A DNA stretch of 64,000 bases from an uncultured bacterium (GCA_937864225.1 CALMJK010000006.1:62001-126000), one strand, 5' to 3'. Numbered from the stretch's first letter, positions 16,659-26,224 are shown. Numbers and translations are program-made. The notes: generated by a model from the sequence alone, not told the origin.

Positions 16659-17416
16659 GACAATGCCTCCTTCGGACTAAGGTTTTCGCCCGACGCGGAC
16701 CCCTGCCCGCGCGGCACAGCGGCCTTCTCCGCCAGCACGCTCTTGTAGACGACGCCGGCCAGCGCCGCGCCCAGGATCGGCGCCACCCAGAACAACCACA
16801 GCTGCCCGAGCGCCCAGTCGCCGACCAGCAGCGCCGGGCCCGTGCTGCGCGCCGGGTTCACCGACGTGTTGGTCACCGGAATGCTGATCAAGTGGATGAG
16901 CGTGAGCCCGAGTCCGATGGCGATCGGCGCGAAGCCAGCGGGCGCTCGGCGGTCCGTCGAGCCCAGGATGATCATCAGGAACATGAAGGTCATCACGATT
17001 TCACAGATGAACGCGGCGCCCAGGGCATAGCCGCCCGGCGAGTGCGCGCCGTAGCCGTTCGACGCGAAGCCGCCGCCGACGTCGAAGTTGGACTGGCCGG
17101 AGGCGATCAAGTAGAGGATGCCCGCGCCGCAGACGGCGCCGATCACCTGGGCTGCGATGTAAGGCAGCAATTCCCGGGCAGGGAACCGTCCCCCCGCGCA
17201 CAGGCCGATCGACACGGCCGGATTCAAGTGACAGCCCGAGATGTGGCCGATCGCGAAGGCCATCGTCAGCACGGTCAGGCCGAAGGCCAGTGACACGCCC
17301 AACAGCCCGATCCCGACCTCCGGGAAGGCCGCCGCGAGCACGGCGCTGCCGCAGCCGCCGAGCACGAGCCACAGCGTGCCCACGAACTCGGCCAGCGCGC
17401 GTTTCGAGATAGGCAT
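16655..17416 (-). CDS. aqpZ: Aquaporin Z-type water channel
   Basis: A 253-residue MIP-family channel. Both NPA boxes are present: HLNPAVS (Asn65) and SVNPARS (Asn187), the latter followed by the selectivity-filter Arg190. The N-terminal motif [20 protein letters not shown] is typical of AqpZ rather than of glycerol facilitators. It moves water across the inner membrane. The ATG at 17416 has AAGGAGG upstream. Its stop overlaps the start of the OmpA gene. A short charged C-terminal tail (about 25 residues) is extra. The reading frame stays open upstream, but that part has no coding features. Confidence 0.95.
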   Translation of the reverse strand: MPISKRALAEFVGTLWLVLGGCGSAVLAAAFPEVGIGLLGVSLAFGLTVLTMAFAIGHISGCHLNPAVSIGLCAGGRFPARELLPYIAAQVIGAVCGAGILYLIASGQSNFDVGGGFASNGYGAHSPGGYALGAAFICEIVMTFMFLMIILGSTDRRAPAGFAPIAIGLGLTLIHLISIPVTNTSVNPARSTGPALLVGDWALGQLWLFWVAPILGAALAGVVYKSVLAEKAAVPRGQGSASGENLSPKEALS

Positions 17417-17655
17417 CAGGAACCCTCCTTGCGCGGGTAAACCGACCGGCGGCCACTCTCCCGGCACGTTCCCGCGGGGCCGCCGGCGGTGGAAAAGAAA
17501 ACGATTTTTCAATGACCACAAAAGCATTAAAACGAAATGCGGCAACGAGTTGCGAAGATTTGCCGACCGAGAATATGTTCCCCCCGCGCCAGTGTGCTCC
17601 CCTCGGCAAAGCAGCGCAAGGAAAAGTCGCGGGTCCGTGGCGAGATCCGACGCGC

Positions 17656-20193
17656 TCACCACGGCCCGAGCCAGGCCTCCGGCAGCCCGTCCGGGGGGGC
17701 GAGCAGGAGCGGCCGGCCGGGTCGGGTCGCGATCGCCTGGAGGTAGATGTCGGCGGGACCGGGCCGGGGCGCCGCGTCGGCGCCGGCGGGCATGTCCTCG
17801 CCGGCGCCCAGCCGTCGCGCGAGCCAGGTCGCCGCGGCCGACAGCCCGGGAATCGACGGACCCAGATTCGGCGGCGAAAACAGCTTGCGCGGCGGGTACT
17901 CGCTCAGAAGCACCTCGTCGCGCGCGCCGATGCCGGCCAGTTCGCGCGCCAGCGCGATCGCATCCGACAGGCCCCCCTCGGCGTCGCACAGTCCATGCGC
18001 CACCGCGTCGGCGCCGATCCAGACCCGGCCGCCGCCCAGTTCGCGCACGCGCTCCTCCGGCAAGCCGCGCGCGGCGGCGACCTTGCGCACGAACCCATCG
18101 TACAGGTCGAGGATGTACCCTTTCACCAGCGCCAACTCCGATTCGTCGAGCGGCCGGACCGGGATCGTCAGGCCCAGCGCGGGCGGGCGAAGGCCCGCGA
18201 ACAGATCGGCGTGCGCGCCGCGCTGCACGCCGTCGGCGCGCATGCCGAGCTTGCCGCCCAGGCCGTCGTCCCAGAACCAGCCCGCGATGACGCCGATCGA
18301 GCCGGTCACCGTGAGCGGGGTCGTGAGCAGCCGGCTGCCGCCCAGGCTGATCCAGTAACCGCCCGAGGCCGCGACGTCGCCCTGGCTGATCACGACGGGC
18401 TTGCCGGCGGCGACCAGCTTGGCGATCGCTTCGGCCACGAGATCGCTCGGCTGGGGGTCGCCGCCGGGGGAGTCCGCGCGCAGCACGACGGCCTTCACGT
18501 CGCGGTCCTGCACGAGGTCCCGCAGCCGGGCTGAGGTCGCGCGGCCGCGGATGCCGGTGTCCATGGCGCATTCGCCCACGGCGTAGACGATTGCGATCTC
18601 CGGCGGCCGACCCCAGCGCTCGTCGGGCACGCGGGCCGGCGCCGGCGCGGCCGGGGTAGCCCAGCGCCCGCCGCGCTCCTTGGTGATCCACGTCTCGACG
18701 TCGTGCCAGCGGCCGAGGGTGTCTGCCAGACCGGCCGCGCAGGCGGCGGCGGGGTCGAGCAGGGGCCGCTCGTTCACCAAGCTGTCGAAGGCGCAGGTCT
18801 CGACGCCGCGCGATCGGCAGATGTCGTCGCGCACGGACTCATAGGCCACGTCCAGCAGTCGAGCGTGCTGCTCTCGCTCGCAGTCGCTCATGCCGTCGCG
18901 CGCGAAGACCTCGACGGCGCTCTTGCACGGCATGAAGCGCAACTCCTGGAAACCGATGCCAAGCTTCTCGAGCGTGCCGCGCACATAGGTTCGGCGCGTC
19001 GCGAAGCCTGGCAACGTGACGCCGCCCTGCGGGTCGAGCACGAGACGGTCCGCGGCCGTGGCGAGCCAGGTCTGGATCATGCCGAGGTCGTCGCCGTAGA
19101 CGACGACCTCCTTGCCCGCCGCGCGCAGCTCGCCGATCCGCCGGCGCAACTCCCAAGCGAGCGAGGGGCGCGCGCGCAGACCGCCCAGGTTGAGCGCCAC
19201 GCCGCCTATCTCGGGCGCATCGCGCAACCGGTCCAGTCCGCGGGCGAGATCGAGCCAAGCCACGCGGTCGTCGTCGAACCAGCGGTCCCTGCGGTAGGTG
19301 AGGAGTTTGTTCTCGAGGTTCACAGCGGCCCAGCGAGGCCGGCGGTCGAGGCTCAAGCCGGCTGGCACCGGCAGGCTGCGGTACGGCGGGGTCGCGCGCA
19401 CCAGGTACGTCGTGCCGAGACGGTTTCCGTCGCGATCGTAGGCCGGTAGCGCATGATAGGCGTTGCCGCCCAGCGCCAGGCCCACGGAAAGCGAGACGCG
19501 GTAGTCGTCGGCGTCGTCGGTCTCGCGCAGGCGCAGGCCCAGGTGCAGCCCCGGCAGCGGTCGCACGGTCAGTCCGGCTCCCCACCGGCCGCGCGCGAGG
19601 GTGTCGCCGTCGCGCACGGCGTAGTCGCCGAACAGGGTGAGCGTCGGCGTACCGAAGGGGCGCAGGCCGACGTCGACCACGGCCTGGCGCGCCGACGACT
19701 CCAGCGACGCGACACCCGCCAGTCCGTAGGACAACGCGCGGCCCGGGCGCTGCACGAGCCCGCACGCGAGGGCGTTCTCGTGCTCTATTCCCGCGTGTCC
19801 GCCCGTCGACCAGCGCCAGGCCAGCCCCGCGTGCGTGCGGCGGTCGCCGTGCGCGAGACCTATCTGCCAGTCGGTCAGGCGCGTCGTGCCGCCGGCAGCG
19901 GGCAGCACGCGGCTGCTCACGGCCAAGCCCAGGCGCCGCCCGTAGGAGAGGCCGAAGTTGTCGAGCGCGTCGGGTCGCAGGCTTCGGTCGTCCCACCAGA
20001 AGGCGAACTCCGCCTGCCCGGTCGTGGCCCAGGTCGCGGGATTCGCCAGCGCGGCGGGCGCGCCGCCGGTCACGCTCGGGCTCTCGGGGAGCCACTCCAT
20101 GCCGTCGGCGTAGTCCAGGAGCGCCGATTCGGCGCGGGCGGCCGCGGGCGACAAGAGCGAGGCGAGCGTGATCGCGAGGAGCGCGCGGCGCAT
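17656..20193 (-). CDS. S49 (SppA-like) peptidase with N-terminal barrel-like domain
   Basis: An 845-residue protein. The start at 20193 (GGGAGG 6 bases upstream, then signal peptide [20 protein letters not shown]) is preferred to 20274. Residues ~25-250 are not part of normal SppA; they have a repeated beta-strand pattern ([35 protein letters not shown]) like an outer-membrane barrel or autotransporter-like domain. Residues ~275-500 and ~530-750 are the two S49 halves. The dyad is visible: Lys424 in [10 protein letters not shown] and Ser610 in VAASGGYW. SppA normally degrades cleaved signal peptides in the inner membrane; here an envelope location further out is suggested. Confidence 0.85.
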   Translation of the reverse strand: MRRALLAITLASLLSPAAARAESALLDYADGMEWLPESPSVTGGAPAALANPATWATTGQAEFAFWWDDRSLRPDALDNFGLSYGRRLGLAVSSRVLPAAGGTTRLTDWQIGLAHGDRRTHAGLAWRWSTGGHAGIEHENALACGLVQRPGRALSYGLAGVASLESSARQAVVDVGLRPFGTPTLTLFGDYAVRDGDTLARGRWGAGLTVRPLPGLHLGLRLRETDDADDYRVSLSVGLALGGNAYHALPAYDRDGNRLGTTYLVRATPPYRSLPVPAGLSLDRRPRWAAVNLENKLLTYRRDRWFDDDRVAWLDLARGLDRLRDAPEIGGVALNLGGLRARPSLAWELRRRIGELRAAGKEVVVYGDDLGMIQTWLATAADRLVLDPQGGVTLPGFATRRTYVRGTLEKLGIGFQELRFMPCKSAVEVFARDGMSDCEREQHARLLDVAYESVRDDICRSRGVETCAFDSLVNERPLLDPAAACAAGLADTLGRWHDVETWITKERGGRWATPAAPAPARVPDERWGRPPEIAIVYAVGECAMDTGIRGRATSARLRDLVQDRDVKAVVLRADSPGGDPQPSDLVAEAIAKLVAAGKPVVISQGDVAASGGYWISLGGSRLLTTPLTVTGSIGVIAGWFWDDGLGGKLGMRADGVQRGAHADLFAGLRPPALGLTIPVRPLDESELALVKGYILDLYDGFVRKVAAARGLPEERVRELGGGRVWIGADAVAHGLCDAEGGLSDAIALARELAGIGARDEVLLSEYPPRKLFSPPNLGPSIPGLSAAATWLARRLGAGEDMPAGADAAPRPGPADIYLQAIATRPGRPLLLAPPDGLPEAWLGPW

Positions 20194-20322
20194 GGCGAGC
20201 CTCCCGGGGCGGCGGGTACATCGGCGCGGGATGCGGACGGGCGCGAGGCTAACGCATGCCGCCTCGGCTGCCAACCGCAGGCCGGCGGTCCCGGCGGGTT
20301 CCGCGGCCGTGGGGCCGCTTCA

Positions 20323-20449
20323 GACACGGAAAGGGCGTCCCCATGGGAACGCCCCCTCCGCTCTCCGTGTGGGAGATGTCAAAGAATGGCCTACCGATAC
20401 GCGTCCTTGAGGTGCTTCCTCCCCCCTGGAAACCTTCCCCATTATACCA
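20323..20449 (-). promoter_or_regulatory. Extended -10 promoter and structured leader or small RNA upstream of the S49 gene
   Basis: On the minus strand TGGTATAAT (extended -10, 20441-20449) would start a transcript near 20434. About 80-110 bases downstream is a nested hairpin: ACACGGA...TCCGTGT (20323-20370) enclosing GGGCGTTCC / GGGACGCCC (20333-20354). This could be the 5' leader (~240 bases) of the S49 gene or a short separate RNA. No known riboswitch or structural RNA consensus was recognised. The rest of the 372-base gap (20194-20565) holds no gene, only the terminator at 20513. Confidence 0.4.
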
Positions 20450-20512
20450 CGATTTCACTAGGATTCCACCCGGCCGCGCCTCGGCGCGCGCCGCGGGCCG
20501 GCAGGGAAAGGA

Positions 20513-20534
20513 CCGGGGCCCTTGCGGGCCCCGG
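20513..20534 (-). terminator. Intrinsic terminator after the PDZ gene
   Basis: CCGGGGCCC, loop TTGC, GGGCCCCGG: a perfect 9-bp stem, 31 bases after the stop of the minus-strand PDZ gene. The tract that follows on the minus strand is TCCTTTCCC, a weak U-tract. Confidence 0.55.
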
Positions 20535-20565
20535 AAAGCGGCGGACCGAGACCGGGAGCGCCGGC

Positions 20566-21621
20566 TCAGCCTTTCTCCTGCAATTCGTGCCGCAGCTGCC
20601 GGAGCTGTTCCTTCAGCTCCTGCATTTCCTGGTGCAATTTCTCGAGTTCCTGGTGCTCCCGCGGGCCCATCCGCCGGATGAACACCTCGCGCTGCGCGTC
20701 GTCGGGGATGCGCAGCGCGCGCTTGCGAGGCAGCTCGCCTTCCTGGAATTTCTTCAAGATCTCGGCGTGCGCCCGCGCGCCGGGCGACTCGCCCAGCTTC
20801 ACCTGCAGGGCGCGTTCGGCGCGGTCGCGCACGACGGCGACCTCGAGCGTCTCGCCCGGCTCGACGTCCCTGAGGGCTTCGATGACGTCGGCCGGTTCCG
20901 CGACGGTCTCGCCTCCGACGCGCACGATGACGTCGCCCGCGCGCAGGCCAGCCGCCTGCGCCGGCGAGTCCGGCTCGACTTCCTGCACGAGCGCCCCCTC
21001 GCCGGAGTCGACGCCGAAGTAGCCGCCAAGCTGCTCCGTCAGTTCACTCAGCCGCGTGCCCATCCAGGCGCGAGGTTCGATGCGCTTGGTCCAGGCGAAC
21101 GGATGGGCGCCATCGTCCCCCTCGCCCAAGATCAAGACATCGCTGTCCTCGTCCAGGTCCTCGAACTCCTTGAATTTCAGGCAGGGCGCTGCGTCCTCGC
21201 GGATGACGATCTTGCGGCGCTCCTTCGTCTCGCCGAGCGTGACGTCCAGCTCCTTTTCCTTTCCGTCGCGGAAGATCACGATCTTCACCGTCTCGCCCGG
21301 CTTCGCGTCGCGCACGGCGCGCGTCAGGTCGCTCGCGTCGGCGATGCGCCTGCCGGCGAAGCGCACGACCGCGTCGCCGTCCTCCAGGCCGGCTTTTTCG
21401 GCGGGGGAGTCGTCGATCACCTCGTTGACGAGCGCCCCCTCGCCCTCGGGCACGTTCATGACCTCGGCCAGTTCGGCGTCGAGGTCGGCGAGCGAGACGC
21501 CCAGCCAGGCCGTCGTGGGCTTGGGATCCTCGGTCGCGGCTCCGACCCCGGCCGCCAGCGCGATCAGCGCCAGCGCCGCCAGGGCGGCCGCCGGCAACTT
21601 CCAGTGCTTCTGCCTCCTCAT
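20566..21621 (-). CDS. Exported protein with two PDZ domains and a C-terminal coiled coil
   Basis: A 351-residue protein: signal peptide (1-28), PDZ 1 (~38-128, with GALVNEVIDDSPAEKAGLEDGD), an acidic linker (~140-172), PDZ 2 (~185-275, with GALVQEVEPDSPAQAAGLRAGD), and a charged helix (~318-350, ELEKLHQEMQELKEQLRQLR). There is no protease domain and no catalytic Ser, so it is an adaptor rather than an HtrA. PDZ domains bind C-terminal peptides. The two PDZ copies are clearly duplicated. GAGGAG precedes ATG 21621. It probably acts in the periplasm on unknown partners. Confidence 0.88.
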   Translation of the reverse strand: MRRQKHWKLPAAALAALALIALAAGVGAATEDPKPTTAWLGVSLADLDAELAEVMNVPEGEGALVNEVIDDSPAEKAGLEDGDAVVRFAGRRIADASDLTRAVRDAKPGETVKIVIFRDGKEKELDVTLGETKERRKIVIREDAAPCLKFKEFEDLDEDSDVLILGEGDDGAHPFAWTKRIEPRAWMGTRLSELTEQLGGYFGVDSGEGALVQEVEPDSPAQAAGLRAGDVIVRVGGETVAEPADVIEALRDVEPGETLEVAVVRDRAERALQVKLGESPGARAHAEILKKFQEGELPRKRALRIPDDAQREVFIRRMGPREHQELEKLHQEMQELKEQLRQLRHELQEKG

Positions 21622-21681
21622 GGCAGACTCCTCTCAGGGAAAGAGTGGTTCATCCGAGGTCGGGGGGTCCGGCTGGACGGC

Positions 21682-21711
21682 GGAAGAAACCCCGGCCGCG
21701 GGGCCGGGGTT
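21682..21711 (-). terminator. Intrinsic terminator after the DUF3365 gene
   Basis: AACCCCGGCC / GGCCGGGGTT (21688-21711), a 10-bp stem followed on the minus strand by TTTCTTCC. It separates the haem protein from the PDZ gene. Confidence 0.7.
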
Positions 21712-21763
21712 CCCGCAATCCATCGTCTCGTCGCCCGTCCGCCTTGGCGGCCGGGCCCCGGCT

Positions 21764-22348
21764 TCACGGCAGCGGCTGGGTGATGGTGAACGCCCCGCGC
21801 AGGCTGCCCGTCGCGAAGCCGGTCGCCTGGTCCTGGGGATAGTGTTGCCGGATGACCGCCGCGAGCGCCGTGTCGATCGCCGTCCCGTGGCACTTCTGAC
21901 ACGCCTCGCCCATGGGGATGGCCTTCATGTAGCGGAAGACGCGCTTGCCGTCGGCCGCGGCCACGATCTCGCCGTGTTCCATGCGGATGATGTTCTCTCC
22001 CTGGGCGCACTTGGCCTCGAATGCCGCCAGCACCCCGGCCTCCCACGCGTCCGGCGCGTTTTGCGGGTTGCGCACGCGGGCGCCGGTGCGTCCGATCTCA
22101 CACCCCTTTTCCGCGCCCATCTTGGCGGCGATCGCCGGCGCCTTTTCGCGACAGACCACGATGGCTCCGGCCGCTGCGCCCTCCTTGAGCCCCTTCAACA
22201 ACTCGGCCCGCAGTTGCGCCTGGTAGGCGTCGGCCACGGCGCGCGCCGCCGCGGTGCGCTCTTCGATCTCGGCGGCGACGCACACGATCGCCGTCGCGGT
22301 CATCAGGGCAGCCGAGATCAGGGCCGCCGTCCGCGTTTTCCGCTCCAT
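21764..22348 (-). CDS. DUF3365 (Tll0287-like) exported mono-haem protein
   Basis: A 194-residue protein with a signal peptide (~1-26). The haem-attachment motif CQKCH is at 150-154, and the preceding segment VFRYMKAIPMGEACQKCHG is typical of the DUF3365/Tll0287-like domain, a PAS-like sensor domain that binds c-type haem. Extra Cys at 66, 83 and 114. It would be in the periplasm and bind haem covalently, perhaps as a redox or gas sensor. It is a stand-alone domain without kinase or methyl-accepting parts. GAGGAGGAG precedes ATG 22348. Confidence 0.85.
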   Translation of the reverse strand: MERKTRTAALISAALMTATAIVCVAAEIEERTAAARAVADAYQAQLRAELLKGLKEGAAAGAIVVCREKAPAIAAKMGAEKGCEIGRTGARVRNPQNAPDAWEAGVLAAFEAKCAQGENIIRMEHGEIVAAADGKRVFRYMKAIPMGEACQKCHGTAIDTALAAVIRQHYPQDQATGFATGSLRGAFTITQPLP

Positions 22349-22393
22349 GGTCTCCTCCTCGAACGCCGGCGCCGCGGGACGGTCCGGCTCGCT

Positions 22394-23767
22394 TCAAGCA
22401 TGGTCGTAGACGCTGATCCCCTTGACGTTCACGAACTCGCGCAGGCCGTAATGGGACAACTCGCGGCCGATGCCGCTCTTCTTCACGCCGCCGAAAGGCA
22501 TGCGGGGATCCGATTTCACGATGCTGTTGACGAAGGTCGCGCCGGCCTCGATCCGGCGCGCCACTCGCTCGCCCCGCGCGAGATCGCGCGTCCAGACGCT
22601 CGCGCCCAGGCCGAATTCGGTAGCGTTGGCCGCGGCGACCGCCTCGGCGTCGCCGTCGACGACGATCACGGGAGCGACCGGGCCGAACACCTCCTCACGC
22701 GCCACGCGCATCTGCGGCGTGACCTCGGACAGCACCGTGGGGGCGAAGAAGAAGCCCGGCCTTTCCAGGCGCCCGCCGCCCGTGACGACGCGAGCGCCCA
22801 GCGCCACGGAATCCTCTACCTGCGCGGCGACCTCTGCGAGCGCGGTCCCGCTCACGAGCGGGCCGACCTGTGTGCGCTCGTCGAGCGGGTCGCCCACCGC
22901 CAGCGCGGCCATGAGCTCGCCCAGACGCGCGGTGAACTCCGCCGCGAGCGGGCGTGCGACGATGAAGCGCTTCGCCGCGATGCAGCTCTGGCCGGCGTTG
23001 AGCGTGCGCCCCTTCACGGCGTTGCGGGCGGCGATCTCGATGTCGGCGTCGTCCAGCACGATGAACGGGTCAGAGCCGCCCAACTCGAGCACCACCTTCT
23101 TGAGGGCGCGACCAGCCGTTTCGGCGAGACGCGCGCCAGCTTCTGTGCTGCCGGTGAGGGAGACGCCCGCGATCAGATCGTCCATCGCGAGCCGCGCGAC
23201 CGAAGCGTGGTCGGCGAAAACCGTCCGCAGCAGGTGTCGCGGGAAGGCCGCGTCGGCGAAGGCGCCTTCGATCGCCCGCGCGCAACCGGGCACGTTGCTC
23301 GCGTGCTTGAGCACGACGCCGTTGCCGGCCAGCACGGCCGGCACCGCGAAGCGGAACGCCTGCCAGAAGGGGAAGTTCCAGGGCATGACCGAAAGCACGA
23401 CACCCAGCGGTTCTAGCGCCACGACGTGGCGACGGCCGTCGGCGCTCACGCTTTCCTCGGCCAGCCAGGCCGCCGCGTTGCCGGCGTAGACCTCGCACAG
23501 CCAAGCGCACTTTTCCACTTCGGCGCGCGCCTCGACGATCGGCTTGCCCATCTCGCGCGCGATCAGCCGCGCGTGGTCTTCCAGGCGGGCGCGCAGGACC
23601 GCAGCAAGGTGGCCGATCCGGCCGGCGCGCTCCTCGAGCGGCGCGTCGCGCCAGGCTCGCTGCGCGCCTTTCACGCGCGCCGCGACGGCCAACACTTCCT
23701 CGTCGGGCATGGTTTCGTAATAGCCCGTGGCCCGGCCCGTGGCGGGATCGACAGTCTCGACGCGCAT
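22394..23767 (-). CDS. NAD(P)-dependent aldehyde dehydrogenase, succinate-semialdehyde-dehydrogenase-like
   Basis: A 457-residue soluble enzyme of the ALDH superfamily, with no signal peptide. Key residues are all present: Asn131 in MPWNFPFWQ, Glu228 in LELGGSDPF, and the nucleophile Cys262 in NAGQSCIA. Length and the sequences GKPIVEARAEVEKCAW and MPFGGVKKSGIGREL match the GabD/Sad-type branch that oxidises succinate semialdehyde to succinate. The exact substrate is not certain. GGGAG precedes ATG 23767. It is followed by the DUF3365 gene after 45 bases. Confidence 0.9.
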   Translation of the reverse strand: MRVETVDPATGRATGYYETMPDEEVLAVAARVKGAQRAWRDAPLEERAGRIGHLAAVLRARLEDHARLIAREMGKPIVEARAEVEKCAWLCEVYAGNAAAWLAEESVSADGRRHVVALEPLGVVLSVMPWNFPFWQAFRFAVPAVLAGNGVVLKHASNVPGCARAIEGAFADAAFPRHLLRTVFADHASVARLAMDDLIAGVSLTGSTEAGARLAETAGRALKKVVLELGGSDPFIVLDDADIEIAARNAVKGRTLNAGQSCIAAKRFIVARPLAAEFTARLGELMAALAVGDPLDERTQVGPLVSGTALAEVAAQVEDSVALGARVVTGGGRLERPGFFFAPTVLSEVTPQMRVAREEVFGPVAPVIVVDGDAEAVAAANATEFGLGASVWTRDLARGERVARRIEAGATFVNSIVKSDPRMPFGGVKKSGIGRELSHYGLREFVNVKGISVYDHA

Positions 23768-23891
23768 GGGGATCTCCCGTGGAACGTCGGGGCGCGGACC
23801 ACTCCGCGCCGCGCGCTGCCGAGATGCTATCACGGTCGAAGGCAGTCGGCCACCGCGGCAAGCGGTCGGTCGCGTGCCCCTGCGCCTTTGC

Positions 23892-24302
23892 TCAGGACGA
23901 GCAGCCGCACGGGCCGAAACCGCAGCCCTGGTAGTAGACGCGCACGGCGGGAATGGTCAGCAGGCCTGCCACGCTGGCCTTGGGGTCCATGGCGCGCGCG
24001 AGCAGCTCGAGCCAGAAGCTCACGCCGCGACCGCCGGCGGTCGCGTCGGCGGCCGTCAGCGTGCCCTCCACCGCGCCGAGGTCGCAACCCACGTCGCAGC
24101 TCGAATAGCAGCCGGACGAGAGCTTGATGCGCGCCGATTCCAGGCGCGATCCGACATCGGACGGCAGCGCGGTGCCGGCTCCACGCAAATCTTGGGCCCA
24201 AGCGGCAAGCACGGCATAACGCAACCCCATGCGCTCCAGCGCTGTGAGTTCCGCGCGCAGGCTTTCGCCCCGGTTTCCCCCTTGGACCGCTTCGCCCGAC
24301 AT
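23892..24302 (-). CDS. Cys-rich hypothetical protein
   Basis: A 136-residue protein with no signal peptide. The N-terminal half is helical; the middle holds the cluster GCYSSCDVGCD (Cys 64, 68 and 72) and the last ~12 residues hold another (QGCGFGPCGCSS, three Cys). The spacing suggests binding of a metal or Fe-S cluster, or redox chemistry. GGGAGG lies 9 bases before ATG 24302. A possible minus-strand -10 box (TACAAT, 24357-24362) is upstream. I do not recognise the family. A ribosomal peptide product is unlikely because there is no leader motif. Confidence 0.65.
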   Translation of the reverse strand: MSGEAVQGGNRGESLRAELTALERMGLRYAVLAAWAQDLRGAGTALPSDVGSRLESARIKLSSGCYSSCDVGCDLGAVEGTLTAADATAGGRGVSFWLELLARAMDPKASVAGLLTIPAVRVYYQGCGFGPCGCSS

Positions 24303-24438
24303 GGCGGTGACCTCCCGTGACGGCGAGGGCCTTCCGGTGATCGATCATCCACGATCATTGTAGCGGATTTGCGGGGAAGGCACCATTCTGAAACCAAATA
24401 TTCCTTTCCGGATCCCCGGCGACTAAATTCCGGCGGCC

Positions 24439-25314
24439 ATGGGTGAACTGTATTCTCTCGGCTCCGCCGTCGTCTGGGCGCTGGCCATCATCCTGCTCAA
24501 GCGCTCGATGGATCAGGTGTCGGCGTTCACGCTGAACCTGTTCCGGGTCGTCGCTTCCTGCGTTTTCTTCGGCCTGACGTTCGCGTTCATGGGTCAGGCG
24601 CCCTGGCGAAGCGCGCCGCCCGGCGATTACGCGCTCCTGCTCGCCAGCGGCATCATCGGCATCGCCGTCTCCGACACCCTGTTCCACAAGGGGCTCGACC
24701 TGCTCGGGGCCGGCCTGACCGCCATCGTGGATTGTCTGTACTCGCCGTTGGTCGTGGCGTTGGCCTTCCTGGTGCTCGACGAGCGGATCGGCGTCTGGCA
24801 GCTCGCGGGCATGATGCTCGTCGTGGGCGGGGTGCTCGTCGCGGCGCGTGTCGCGCCGCCACCCGGCGCCACGCGTCGCCGGTTGGTCGTCGGCTTCGCA
24901 TTGGGCAGCTTGGCCATGCTCACGGTCGCACTGGGCATCGTGATCGCCAAGAACGTGCTCGAGCGCAGCCCCGTGTTGTGGGCCACGACCGTGCGGCAGG
25001 TCGGCGCGCTGGGCGTGATGCTGCCGGCGGCTCTGATCTCGCCGAAACGGCGCGTCTATCTCGGCGCGCTGCGCCCGCAGGCCCACTGGCGGCATCTCGT
25101 TCCGGGCGCGTTCTGCGGCTCCTACGGAGCGCTCATGCTGTGGATCGCGGGCATGAAGCACACGCAAGCGGGCGCGGCGGCGATCATCAATCAGTCGAGC
25201 ACGATCTTCGTCCTGATCCTGGCCGCGCTGTTGTTGAAGGAGTCATTCACGCGGCGCAAGTTGCTGGCGTGCGGCCTGGCCTTCGCGGGAATCCTGCTCG
25301 TGGCGCTCGGCTGA
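24439..25314 (+). CDS. EamA/DMT-family transporter
   Basis: A 291-residue inner-membrane protein with about ten TM segments arranged as two EamA repeats (~1-140 and ~150-291). The motif GELYSLGSAVVWALAIILLK at the start and a repeat-2 copy (FCGSYGALMLWIAGMKHTQA) are usual for drug/metabolite exporters. The substrate is unknown. The upstream SD is weak (GGCGG). Its 3' end overlaps the convergent rarD-like gene by 72 bases. Confidence 0.85.
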   Translation: MGELYSLGSAVVWALAIILLKRSMDQVSAFTLNLFRVVASCVFFGLTFAFMGQAPWRSAPPGDYALLLASGIIGIAVSDTLFHKGLDLLGAGLTAIVDCLYSPLVVALAFLVLDERIGVWQLAGMMLVVGGVLVAARVAPPPGATRRRLVVGFALGSLAMLTVALGIVIAKNVLERSPVLWATTVRQVGALGVMLPAALISPKRRVYLGALRPQAHWRHLVPGAFCGSYGALMLWIAGMKHTQAGAAAIINQSSTIFVLILAALLLKESFTRRKLLACGLAFAGILLVALG

Positions 25315-26202
25315 GACGGTGATCCGGCCAAAGCGCCAGGCATCCAGCGTGTACAGCGCAAGGGCCGTCCAGATGCAGGCGAACGCGACGCGATGCGCTG
25401 AGCTGAACGACTCGCCATAGGCCACGACGGCGAGCATCAGCTGGAAAGACGGCGACAAGTACTGTAGGAAACCGACCGTGGCCAGACGCAGGCGTCGCGC
25501 GGCGTTCGCGAACCACAGCAAGGGCGCCGCCGTGACGAGTCCCGCCGCCACGAGTAAGAGATCGAGTCCCGTGCCATGGTGCAGGAAAGCGAGCCGACCG
25601 GTCACGTTCAGGCGCAGAAGGTACGCGACGGCCGGGGCGAACATGAGCAAAGTCTCGAGCGTGAGGCCGACGAGCGCGTCGGCGCGCGCGCGTTTGCGCA
25701 GCAGTCCGTAGAAACCGAAGCTGAAGGCCAGCGTCAGCGCTATGTAGGGGACTTGGCCGATGTGCACGCCCAGCCAGGTCACGCCGGCGCCCGCGAGGAT
25801 CACGCTGGCGGTCTGGGCGCGCCGCAGTCTTTCGCCGAGAAAGACGAATCCGAGCAGCACGTTGACCAGCGGGTTGATGAAGTAGCCCAAACTCGCCTGC
25901 AGCAAACGGTCGTGCGTGACCGCCCAGATGAAAACGTACCAGTTCAGGCTGATCAGCAACGCCGTCGTTGAAAGAGTCAGGAACGTGCGCCGGTCGCGCA
26001 ACGCTGCGCGGAGATCGGGTCCGCGGCCGCGCGCGGCCGCGAAGATCGCGAGGAAAACAGCCGACCAGACCATGCGATGGGCCAAGACCTCGAGGGGCGC
26101 AGCCGCCGACACCGCCTTGAAGTAGACCGCGATGAACCCCCAGAAGCCGTAGGCCAGAAGGCCGTACATCACGCCGCGGCGCGCCTCTTGAGGATTGGTC
26201 AT
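25243..26202 (-). CDS. rarD: RarD-type EamA family transporter
   Basis: A 319-residue protein with ten TM segments. The N-terminus (RRGVMYGLLAYGFWGFIAVY) and LAHRMVWSAVFL and NWYVFIWAVTHDRLLQASLGYFINPL-type segments are diagnostic for RarD, a DMT exporter linked to chloramphenicol-type efflux in E. coli. The start at 26202 was chosen by alignment to RarD; an ATG at 26223 directly after the upstream stop is also possible, and neither has a strong SD, so translational coupling with the DUF4126 gene is likely. Its last 24 codons are antisense to the end of the other EamA gene. Confidence 0.85.
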   Translation of the reverse strand: MTNPQEARRGVMYGLLAYGFWGFIAVYFKAVSAAAPLEVLAHRMVWSAVFLAIFAAARGRGPDLRAALRDRRTFLTLSTTALLISLNWYVFIWAVTHDRLLQASLGYFINPLVNVLLGFVFLGERLRRAQTASVILAGAGVTWLGVHIGQVPYIALTLAFSFGFYGLLRKRARADALVGLTLETLLMFAPAVAYLLRLNVTGRLAFLHHGTGLDLLLVAAGLVTAAPLLWFANAARRLRLATVGFLQYLSPSFQLMLAVVAYGESFSSAHRVAFACIWTALALYTLDAWRFGRITVSAERHEQDSREGQAARQQLAPRE

Positions 26203-26224
26203 GCCATGAGGGTGGCAGCGCATG

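Noticed and set aside
20323-20450. Signal recognition particle RNA or 6S RNA
   Set aside because: A GGAGGAAGCA segment recalled SRP RNA, but the conserved tetraloop helix and flanking consensus are missing, and 6S features are not seen.
19453-21783. 776-codon plus-strand open frame opposite the S49 and PDZ genes
   Set aside because: It crosses two gene ends and a terminator and its translation is compositionally biased; the minus-strand genes have signal peptides, motifs and RBS.
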